Below are positions 17,572 to 25,826 of a DNA stretch of 64,000 bases, piece after piece. Location: NCBI GenBank assembly GCA_045546135.1, contig JAZQCD010000010.1, positions 16,351 through 80,350 on the forward strand. Direction: 5' to 3'. The position numbers and the translations under genes were made by a program. Each line of letters starts with the position of its first letter. Position 1 is the first letter of the stretch. Source of the stretch: RUG13409 sp045546135 (lineage in GTDB: Bacteria > Bacillota > Clostridia > Peptostreptococcales > Anaerovoracaceae). The notes under the pieces were generated by a model that worked only from the letters and a program-made list of their open reading frames with translations, had not been told where the DNA came from and ran no database searches.

Positions 17572-20500
17572 ATGAAGGGATTCAAAAAAATCACGAGTTT
17601 GCTGCTCGTATTTGCTCTCCTTCTCACCTCAGGTCTTGTCACAAAGTTCTCCTTTGCTGACGAAGACGAGTCCAAGGGACAGGAAGTCTCCTGGCAGGTG
17701 GTAGAGAACGATGCAGACAGAATAGCAGACAGGCTCAACAGCAATGTGCCTTTCGATGATGTCACCGGAATGGAGACTCTGACAGGTACAGTGCGTGTAT
17801 CCATCCTTCTGGATCAGCCCTCCACTCTGGATCAGGGATACGAAGCAGCATCCATAGCTTCCAACAGGAGCGCTATGAACTACAGAGCTTCTCTTGAGAA
17901 AGCTCAGGACGAACTTGCTGCCAAGATCTCAAAGAATATCCTCGGCGGAGAAGAGCTGGATGTTGTCTGGAACCTGACATTGGCAGCAAATATCATTTCT
18001 GCCTATGTTCCGGCAGAGAAGATCCCGGCTATCAAGGCTATGAAGGGCGTTAAGGACGTAGTTGTTGAAAACACCTACGAACCTATGGATGACGTAGAGA
18101 CATCCGATGAACCTAACATGGCAGTTGCCTCCGGAATGACTGGTGCCCAGTACGGCTGGGGAGCAGGCTACACCGGTGCAGGCAGTCTCATCGCCATCGT
18201 CGATACAGGACTTGATGTTGACCATCAGTCATTCAGTTCTGTAGCATACGATATGGCTATAGCAAGACTCAAAGCCACAACAGGAAAAGAAGTAGACCAG
18301 CTCACAGCAGAAGAAGTTGCATCAGTATGGTCACAGCTCAATGCATCCAAGAGGACGAGAGGAACAGTCGATCAGACATATTTCGGTTCCAAGGTCCCTT
18401 ACGGATTCAACTATGTTGACAGAAACTTCAACATCATCCACATCAACGATACCCAGGGCGAGCACGGTTCTCACGTTGCAGGTATCGCTGCAGGAAACAG
18501 GTTCATATATGAAGAATCTGAAGACGGCAGCTTCACACTGAAGAATGCTATTTCCGCAGTAGGAACACAGGGCAACGCTCCTGATGCTCAGCTCCTCATC
18601 ATGAAGGTATTCGGACGCGGCGGCGGAGCTTCCGATTCCGACTACTTTGCAGCCATCGAGGACGCAATAGTTCTCGGAGCAGATGCAGTCAACCTTTCAC
18701 TTGGTTCTGCAAGCAAGGGCTTTGCATACAATGCAACTTATGCAGATCTTATAAACAGACTGACAAACACCAATATCATCTGGGCTAACTCCGCAGGAAA
18801 CAGCGGAGCATGGGCAGACGCCACCTTTGCAGGCTATACCTACAGCGACCATGTAAACATGGGCACAGGCGGATCCCCTGCAACCTATTCCAACACTCTG
18901 TCAACAGCATCTGTTGACAATGACGGATCTATCGGTGCATATATGCTTGTGGGCGAGGATATGATCTACTATACAGAGACTTCCGGATACGGAAATGCTC
19001 CTATGAAGACCATCCCCGGCACATATCAGTATGTATATATCGACAGCGCAGGACTTCAGGAAGAGTTCGATGCACTCGGACAGGAAATAATCGGCGGAAA
19101 GATCGGTATCGCAAACCGTGGAACAACATCCTTCTTCCAGAAGGCAAACGGTGCTATGTCCAACGGAGCTATAGCCGGTATCATCGTCAACAACCAGCCG
19201 GGAACCATCAGCATGAACCTGACAGGTTACGAGTATAGTGCTCCTGTAGTATCCATACTCCAGACAGATGGAGCGATCTTGAAGGCGGCAGCTGAAGAGA
19301 CAGTAGAATATGATGACGGAACACTTTCCTTCACATACTATATAGGAACCATCACAGTTGATGACAAGCTCGGTATAAACAACTACAACAGCGAATACTA
19401 TACAATGAGCTCCTTCTCAAGCTGGGGCGTTCCTGAAGATCTGTCCTTAAAGCCTGAGATCACAACTCCCGGCGGAAACATCTATTCCGTAAACGGTTAT
19501 GCAAATTCAGACAGCGGAATCACTGGCGGACACGATCAGTATGAGCTCATGTCAGGTACATCCATGGCATCTCCTCAGACAGCAGGTATAGTCGGTATCA
19601 TGTCCCAGTTCTACAGAGAGTCAGGACTCAAAGAAAGAGCAGATGCTTATGGCCTTACACAGCGCCACATCCTCCAGAGTCTCCTTATGTCCACAGCAAG
19701 ACCTCTTTACGACAAGGATTCCGGTAACTACTACAGCGTAATGAAGCAGGGCGCAGGTCTTGCGGATGTCAACGCTGCCATGAACGCAAACGTATTCGTT
19801 CTCATGAATGGAACGACTGTCGGCGGTGAAGTCAGAAAAGACATTTCTGCATATGCAGCTGACGGAAAAGTCAAGGCAGAACTTGGTGATGACCCGCACA
19901 GATCCGGTTTCTATACAGTTGAGTTCACGCTCAACAACCTTACAGACGAAGATCGTTTCTATGATCTTGAAGCTGAATTCTTCACTCAGGATGTATTCGG
20001 ATACTATACATTTGATTCCAACGGAGAGCCTATCGCTGATGAGGAAGGAAACCCGGTAGTATCCACATACCTTGATGAGTGGACAGCACCTCTTAGTGCA
20101 AATGTCAGGTGGTTCCTCGACGGAAGAGAATGCATTCCTGATTTCTTCATCGATCCTAACATGGACGGTGAGTTCAATGAGGAAGATGCAGATGCAATAC
20201 TCGACTTTGTTCTTATGGACGGAACAGAAAACCCTGTAGAGATCAATGAAGATGACGCTGATCTCGACGGAGACGGCGCTGTCACCACATACGATGCATA
20301 TCTTGCACTCAAGTATGCAAATATGGGAACAACAGTAGTTCCAGCAAACGGAACAACAACTGTTAAGGTCGAATTCGAACTTACAGACATTGCAGATTAC
20401 GATGACCACGGCGCATTCGTAGAAGGATATATCTCTGCTACAGAAAAAGATTCCGAAGACGGCGAACTCGGAGTAAGACACTCCATCCCGGTACTCGGAT

Positions 20501-23500
20501 ACTACGGCAGCTGGAGCGAACCATCCTTCATAGATGTCGGATCCGTACGTGAATATGAATACGGTCTTGAGCAGAGAGCTCCGTATATGGCATATCCTCT
20601 CGGAACGGCTGCTGAAGACATCACCGCATTCTTAGGTACTCACGCAACACTCGGAGTCACCTATGTTCTCGGAGGCAACCCTGTCCTTACAGACAGCCAG
20701 TACTTCCCTGAAAGAAATGCTGTAAACAGCAACACAGCCCTTGCAGGTGCATCCTATACACTTATAAGGAACACCGTAGGACTGAAATATCAGCTCTTCG
20801 ATGAGAGCGGAAAGCTCATAAATGAATCAACAGGCGGATCAAACACTTACTCCTCTTACTATCACGTGAACCAGGCTAAGTGGATGAACACCAGCACATC
20901 TTCTTCCTATGGCTACAGGCCATCTTCTGTAAAGGAAGGAGAAGAGGTAACTCTTGCACTGAGCTTTGCTTCCGAATATTATCGCAACAATGAAACAGGC
21001 GAGATAGCATGGGATGAGATCCAGCCCACAAAGCAGCTCTCATTCGTTATCGACAACACAGCTCCTACAGTATCTTCCGTATTTGGAAAGAGAATGACAA
21101 CTGAGGACTCCGATACAGTCATACTTACACTCGCTGCAACAGACAACGAGTACATAGCAGGCGTATTCGTCTATGACGAAGCAGGCAACCAGCTCTATGG
21201 CGAAGGTTCAAGAACAGACGCCAAGAAGGAAGGCGCCCGTGACAGAGGAGACTATGCTATCGTTCTCGACGGAGCAAATGTACCTGATCATCTCGAATTC
21301 GAGATCTGGGACTATGCAGCCAACGTAACTACAGTCATGGTCAACCTCAACAAGGATGAACTCAGCGATCCTGTATCTGTAGTACTCGACACTGAAGAAG
21401 CTATGAGCGTTGTCGGCAATACTATCAAGATCAACGCAACAGTATATCCTTGGGGAACTGAGGATCAGAGAGTCACATGGACAAGCAGCGATGAAACAGT
21501 TGCAACAGTTGAGGACGGTCTCGTACTCGGTGTTGGAGCAGGAACTGCAACCATTACAGCTACATCAGTTCTCGATCCTAACGCATCCGCAACATGCGAA
21601 GTCAAGTTCATAACCATCGACAGAGACTTAAACGGAATCGTTTGGGATGAAAACGGTCAGGTATGGTTCTCAGAATTCAACCTGAACACACTTCCTGAAT
21701 ACACAAGACTTACAGATGAAAGCTCAATAGTTCCTCTTACATCAACGGCATACGGTGCAGACGGAACTCTCTACGCTGTGACTTTCGATACAGAAGGATT
21801 CCTTTCTGACCTCTATACAGTAGATGAAGGGACATTCGAGGCGACATTTGTAGGTTCCAATACTGAGATAGGATATATGGATCTGGCTCCTGCACCGAGC
21901 CTTGGAGAGAATATCCTCATGGGCGTATACGGACCTTATGCAGTCATCGTAGACGCAACAACAGGCGGATATGTCGGTGTATTCGATCTCAGCGCTTATA
22001 TGACCGGAAGCTACCTTGTAGGTATCGCATACGAGGAACAGTACTATCATCCGCTCTACGGCAATACAGATTGGTACTTCTTCATTGATGACGCAGGTAA
22101 TCTCTACAACTGTGGATTCCTTCCATACAACGGATCTTACAGCAGATTCGGAGTATCTGCTGTCGGAAACCTCGGATCAACAGCAGATGTTCCTTACTTC
22201 CAGTCACTCTACTATGACGGAACAGATCTTTACTGGTCCAACTACTCTGAAAGCAAGGGCGTTGTAGATGTCATATTCGTAAACGATCTCTATAACGACG
22301 GAGCCATCTTCAAGGCTGGTTCCTTCGCTCCGGACGTATGGCCTGTAGGAGGACTTTGGAACGAGAACATCAAGTCCATGATCGGCATAGCAGCAGAAGG
22401 CGGAGATAAGGCAGCTGCAGTTATTGACGAAAGTGGCGAACTCCTTGCAAAGGCAGAACCTATCAACTTCAGAAAAGTAAGCGCAGACGGCGGCCTCAAT
22501 GCAGCAAATGTTCAGAGTGTTGTTTCCGGAGCAGGCCTCCTCGGAATAGAAACAGAAGTCAATGTTCCTGACAAGACGACCACAGCTACCATCACCATCG
22601 ATGCAGCAGGCGACGTCCTCGGTGAAGACGGAGTTACTTATGTAACACACAACGGTCTTTACGAAGTTATCTACGATGCAGAGGTACTTGAAGTCGAAAG
22701 CTGCACATCAACTCTCGATCACTTCCGTGCATACGGAGTTGACGGCAGGGTCAAGGTCGTATTTGCAGACCTTGAAGGTGTAGCAGAAGGCGAAACAGTA
22801 GCAACCATCGTATTCAAGACGATTGAAAATGTTGATACTACAGTATACGTAGACACTATTGAATCCGAAGACAACTTCGAATCTTCTGAAGAAGAATACG
22901 AGATCCCGAAAGTAAAAGGCCATCTCGTTGTAACAGCATCTGATGCAAGCAAGGAATACGGTGAAGAGGATCCTGAACTCGAGTGGAGTGCAGAAGGATT
23001 TGTCGGAGATGACACCGAAGAACTCCTCGAAGGTCTTGTAACAGTAACAAGAGAAGAGGGCGAAGATGTCGGCACATATGTGATCACTGTCGCAGGTCCT
23101 GAAGAGATCGATGACTACACCATTGAATATGTAGAAGGTGAGTTTGAGATCACTAAGGCACACCTCGTGGTAACAGCATCCGATGCAAGCAAGGAATACG
23201 GCGAAGATGATCCTGAACTCGAGTGGAGTGCAGAAGGATTTGTCGGAGATGACACCGAAGAACTCCTCGAAGGTCTTGTAACAGTAACAAGAGAAGAAGG
23301 CGAAGATGTCGGAACATATGAGATCACAGTTACCGGTCCTGAAGAGATCGACAATTACACCATCGAATATGTAAACGGCACATTCGAGATCGAACAGAGC
23401 CTCACAGTCGTCGCTTACCCGCAGGATTCCTTCGTAGAGGATGAACAGTACCATGTTGAAGGCAATATACTTTGGGTCTCATACCCACAGGCATGCAAGG

Positions 23501-23805
23501 TTGGATACCTTGTAAACGGAGAGTATGTAGCACTTCCTTACCACAATCTGACTCAGAACAGTTACATCTACCTCGTACCGGCTGATGTAAAGGAAGTCAT
23601 CATCGTTGTAAAGGGCGATGTAAACCTTGACGGAAGTCTTTCAAATGCAGATGCTACAAAACTCAAGGCAGCTGTAAAGGGAGCAGCAGAACTTGATGCA
23701 GTTCAGGCATTCGCAGCAGATGTCAACGGTGACGGAAGCCTTTCTAACGCAGATGCTACAAAACTCAAAGCAGTTGTTAAGGGTGCAGCATCTCTTGACT
23801 GGTAA
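17572..23805 (+). CDS. Giant secreted subtilisin-like (S8) protease with cohesin-like, Ig-like and dockerin modules
   Basis: A 2077-residue extracellular serine protease. From the N-terminus: signal peptide (to ~30), inhibitor-type propeptide, S8 catalytic domain with Asp211 (IVDTGLD), His298 (GEHGSHVAG) and Ser664 (GTSMASP), with a PA-like insert at ~456-575 as in lactocepin/C5a peptidases. Then Fn3-like beta domains with an embedded EF-hand pair (~861-918, DPNMDGEFNEED and DLDGDGAVTTYD), a Big_2 Ig-like domain (~1264-1347), a beta-propeller-like stretch (~1348-1640), a cohesin-like module (~1660-1780), two near-identical MBG-type repeats (~1784-1942), the shared pre-dockerin module (~1944-2015) and a C-terminal dockerin (GDVNLDGSLSNAD, ADVNGDGSLSNAD). 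Start chosen at 17572, 36 bases inside the longest frame, because the signal peptide begins there and AGAGG precedes it. Substrate unknown; probably host or dietary protein. Confidence 0.92.
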   Translation: MKGFKKITSLLLVFALLLTSGLVTKFSFADEDESKGQEVSWQVVENDADRIADRLNSNVPFDDVTGMETLTGTVRVSILLDQPSTLDQGYEAASIASNRSAMNYRASLEKAQDELAAKISKNILGGEELDVVWNLTLAANIISAYVPAEKIPAIKAMKGVKDVVVENTYEPMDDVETSDEPNMAVASGMTGAQYGWGAGYTGAGSLIAIVDTGLDVDHQSFSSVAYDMAIARLKATTGKEVDQLTAEEVASVWSQLNASKRTRGTVDQTYFGSKVPYGFNYVDRNFNIIHINDTQGEHGSHVAGIAAGNRFIYEESEDGSFTLKNAISAVGTQGNAPDAQLLIMKVFGRGGGASDSDYFAAIEDAIVLGADAVNLSLGSASKGFAYNATYADLINRLTNTNIIWANSAGNSGAWADATFAGYTYSDHVNMGTGGSPATYSNTLSTASVDNDGSIGAYMLVGEDMIYYTETSGYGNAPMKTIPGTYQYVYIDSAGLQEEFDALGQEIIGGKIGIANRGTTSFFQKANGAMSNGAIAGIIVNNQPGTISMNLTGYEYSAPVVSILQTDGAILKAAAEETVEYDDGTLSFTYYIGTITVDDKLGINNYNSEYYTMSSFSSWGVPEDLSLKPEITTPGGNIYSVNGYANSDSGITGGHDQYELMSGTSMASPQTAGIVGIMSQFYRESGLKERADAYGLTQRHILQSLLMSTARPLYDKDSGNYYSVMKQGAGLADVNAAMNANVFVLMNGTTVGGEVRKDISAYAADGKVKAELGDDPHRSGFYTVEFTLNNLTDEDRFYDLEAEFFTQDVFGYYTFDSNGEPIADEEGNPVVSTYLDEWTAPLSANVRWFLDGRECIPDFFIDPNMDGEFNEEDADAILDFVLMDGTENPVEINEDDADLDGDGAVTTYDAYLALKYANMGTTVVPANGTTTVKVEFELTDIADYDDHGAFVEGYISATEKDSEDGELGVRHSIPVLGYYGSWSEPSFIDVGSVREYEYGLEQRAPYMAYPLGTAAEDITAFLGTHATLGVTYVLGGNPVLTDSQYFPERNAVNSNTALAGASYTLIRNTVGLKYQLFDESGKLINESTGGSNTYSSYYHVNQAKWMNTSTSSSYGYRPSSVKEGEEVTLALSFASEYYRNNETGEIAWDEIQPTKQLSFVIDNTAPTVSSVFGKRMTTEDSDTVILTLAATDNEYIAGVFVYDEAGNQLYGEGSRTDAKKEGARDRGDYAIVLDGANVPDHLEFEIWDYAANVTTVMVNLNKDELSDPVSVVLDTEEAMSVVGNTIKINATVYPWGTEDQRVTWTSSDETVATVEDGLVLGVGAGTATITATSVLDPNASATCEVKFITIDRDLNGIVWDENGQVWFSEFNLNTLPEYTRLTDESSIVPLTSTAYGADGTLYAVTFDTEGFLSDLYTVDEGTFEATFVGSNTEIGYMDLAPAPSLGENILMGVYGPYAVIVDATTGGYVGVFDLSAYMTGSYLVGIAYEEQYYHPLYGNTDWYFFIDDAGNLYNCGFLPYNGSYSRFGVSAVGNLGSTADVPYFQSLYYDGTDLYWSNYSESKGVVDVIFVNDLYNDGAIFKAGSFAPDVWPVGGLWNENIKSMIGIAAEGGDKAAAVIDESGELLAKAEPINFRKVSADGGLNAANVQSVVSGAGLLGIETEVNVPDKTTTATITIDAAGDVLGEDGVTYVTHNGLYEVIYDAEVLEVESCTSTLDHFRAYGVDGRVKVVFADLEGVAEGETVATIVFKTIENVDTTVYVDTIESEDNFESSEEEYEIPKVKGHLVVTASDASKEYGEEDPELEWSAEGFVGDDTEELLEGLVTVTREEGEDVGTYVITVAGPEEIDDYTIEYVEGEFEITKAHLVVTASDASKEYGEDDPELEWSAEGFVGDDTEELLEGLVTVTREEGEDVGTYEITVTGPEEIDNYTIEYVNGTFEIEQSLTVVAYPQDSFVEDEQYHVEGNILWVSYPQACKVGYLVNGEYVALPYHNLTQNSYIYLVPADVKEVIIVVKGDVNLDGSLSNADATKLKAAVKGAAELDAVQAFAADVNGDGSLSNADATKLKAVVKGAASLDW
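22921..23400 (+). repeat. Tandem duplication of a 240-bp MBG-type module in the protease gene
   Basis: Two adjacent 240-base units (22921-23160 and 23161-23400) encode the modules beginning HLVVTASDASKEYG. The second 60-base block of each is identical, and the other blocks differ at scattered, mostly silent positions. This is a recent in-frame duplication or ongoing homogenisation, and a likely site of copy-number change. Confidence 0.93.
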
Positions 23806-23847
23806 AAACGATCAGACGTAACTTTTCGTAAAGTTTATGTTATCTAG

Positions 23848-23879
23848 CGGCGAGGTCTATGTGCCTCGCCGTTTCTTTT
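23848..23879 (+). terminator. Intrinsic terminator after protease gene
   Basis: CGGCGAGG/CCTCGCCG stem, 8-base loop, then TTTCTTTT. Confidence 0.9.
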
Positions 23880-23922
23880 GTACGATTTTTCCAAAAATAA
23901 CGGAACAAATGTCGAAAAATAC

Positions 23923-23952
23923 TTGAATGTTGCGCTGGAAATCTGATACAAT
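23923..23952 (+). promoter_or_regulatory. Promoter of 552-aa dockerin gene
   Basis: TTGAAT and TACAAT, 18 bases apart, 41 bases before the ATG at 23993. Confidence 0.65.
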
Positions 23953-23992
23953 TATCGGTAAATCGTTATGCCCAAAAATAGGAGGTTCGGCT

Positions 23993-25651
23993 ATGAAAAA
24001 AAGTAAATTTATTTTATGCTTTATCTTAGCTGTTGCAATGTTAGTAAGCGTCGTCCCCTTTGGGGACATGGTCTTTGCTGCGGACAAGGATTACAAATTT
24101 AAATACAGCGTATCCTCGAATGCGAACAACGGCACTGTAGGTAATGTTACAGGTACAGTATATGATGACTATTCTGCAGACATCGTCTTTACAGGCAGCG
24201 CAGTCAACAGAAGCAATGCTAAGGTAGAGATCTGGATGAAGAATGTTGCAAGTCTTGGCGTATCAGATCCTAAGTACTATGTGAGAAATGTAGAAACGGG
24301 TCTTACGGGCGAAGACACTTCCATGGATAACGTCAAAGCGAGATTCAATGGATTTAACGAGGAAACCACATTCAATGTGACCGTAAACGGTGACAAAAAG
24401 ATGTCCTATAAGGTCAAGAACGAGATCGGCAGCGACATGAAGGTCGTTAAGGTCAACGCAACTCCGAGCAGCTTCGAGGAAGCTCATGATGTCTGGTATG
24501 CCATTACGGCTGAAGAAAACATCAAGACGACACATGACGGAGAAAGAGACAGCTTCTTCCTTATCAAAAACGGTTCATGGCTTCAGGTAGGAGACCAAAA
24601 GGTCGAATTCGAAGGAAGCGATGATCTTAAGATCGACAATGTAGGACAGCTCAAATACATCTATGATTCCATCAAGGCGGCTCTTGCTCTCAATACAGTT
24701 GAAGCAGGAGAAGAAGCAGAAGGCATAGTCCTTTACTTTGAACCCCACACTGTCTTCTCAGTAGGAGCAAGCAGCGTAGAACTGTTAAAGGATGCCAGAG
24801 TCACAGTAAAGATGGAGACCGAAGATCTCATCGATTCCATAAAGGCTCTTCAGGAAAGCGAAGATTCTGAAGCTCTGATCAAGGATATGCTTGCGTTCAT
24901 CGAGAATGTGATCACTGAAGTAGGCGGAAAGTCAAACGATATCGACATAGAGTTCGGCCACAAGTATCCTGCACAGGGTGAAGATGAAAACAACCCCACC
25001 TGGGAATGGGCAGAGGATTACTCCTGGGCAAAGGCAACCTTCACCTGCACAAACAACGATACACACGAAAAAGAGACCTTTGATGCAACTGTTACATCAA
25101 AAACAGAAGGCGGAAAGACCATCTATACTGCAACCGTTACAGTAAACGGAGAAGAGTATACGGATACAAAGGAAGTGCAGAACGACATAATCGTTGAACC
25201 GCATGCAGAAAATGAACGCTTTTTCGAAAATGAGGACGATAAGGATGTAACTAACGATGCGTTTGATTCATATACGATCAACGGACATGTAGTAACGGTC
25301 AAGTGTAAGCTTCCATGCAGGATCGGATATCTCGAGGAAGGCGCAAAAGTATATACGCCTGTAAAGGCAGTTTTGCTCGAAGGCACTACCGATCAGTATA
25401 CATATACGGTTCCTGACCATATCAACAAGGTAATACTCGTATTGGTCGGAGATGCAAATCTTACAGGAAACCATTCTAACGCTGATTCAACTGCCACCAA
25501 GGCACATATCAAGGGCATCAATTATCTTGATGTTATCGAGCAGTTTGCAGCGGATGCCAACTTCAGCAATTCAATTTCAAATGCAGACTCTACATCCATA
25601 AAGGCGCATATCAAAGGCATCAGATACTTTAAGTGGGAAGTGCAAGAATAA
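23993..25651 (+). CDS. Secreted dockerin-containing protein (552 aa)
   Basis: Exported protein with a clear signal peptide ending near MVFAAD (~residue 31). The body is beta-rich and Asp/Glu-rich. Residues ~320-400 resemble a recurrent extracellular module of gut Firmicutes (WAKATFTCTNND ... YTDTKEV). Residues ~420-483 are the same pre-dockerin module as in the two preceding proteins (LPCRIGYLEEG). The C-terminal dockerin repeats read GDANLTGNHSNAD and ADANFSNSISNAD: the fifth loop position, normally Asp, is Thr or Ser, so calcium binding may be weakened. AGGAGG precedes the ATG at 23993. It lies between the protease and the anchored cohesin-like protein with its own promoter. No enzymatic motif seen; perhaps a binding or structural subunit. 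Confidence 0.85.
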   Translation: MKKSKFILCFILAVAMLVSVVPFGDMVFAADKDYKFKYSVSSNANNGTVGNVTGTVYDDYSADIVFTGSAVNRSNAKVEIWMKNVASLGVSDPKYYVRNVETGLTGEDTSMDNVKARFNGFNEETTFNVTVNGDKKMSYKVKNEIGSDMKVVKVNATPSSFEEAHDVWYAITAEENIKTTHDGERDSFFLIKNGSWLQVGDQKVEFEGSDDLKIDNVGQLKYIYDSIKAALALNTVEAGEEAEGIVLYFEPHTVFSVGASSVELLKDARVTVKMETEDLIDSIKALQESEDSEALIKDMLAFIENVITEVGGKSNDIDIEFGHKYPAQGEDENNPTWEWAEDYSWAKATFTCTNNDTHEKETFDATVTSKTEGGKTIYTATVTVNGEEYTDTKEVQNDIIVEPHAENERFFENEDDKDVTNDAFDSYTINGHVVTVKCKLPCRIGYLEEGAKVYTPVKAVLLEGTTDQYTYTVPDHINKVILVLVGDANLTGNHSNADSTATKAHIKGINYLDVIEQFAADANFSNSISNADSTSIKAHIKGIRYFKWEVQE

Positions 25652-25826
25652 TTCATATTTATGTAAAAAAAATGTAGAGTTTTGAACGTTATTGGATTAT
25701 AATTAATGAAAGAGAATGGGTGGGTAGTCTTACTGTTCAAAACGATTTGGGAAGTAGGACTGTTCAGTCGATTCTTTAGATATTTTAGGTTTTTATTTTT
25801 CAAACTATAAAACGGAGGTCATGAGA

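Noticed and set aside
22921..23400. CRISPR-like repeat array
   Set aside because: Repeats are 240 bp, in frame, without spacers; they encode protein modules.
22708..23454. Long antisense frame opposite the protease C-terminus
   Set aside because: It is a by-product of the codon bias and repeats of the sense strand; no ribosome site, Cys-rich nonsense-like composition.
14788..25651. Cellulosome with cellulases
   Set aside because: None of the dockerin proteins shows a glycoside hydrolase motif or carbohydrate-active domain that I can recognise; the only clear enzyme is a protease.
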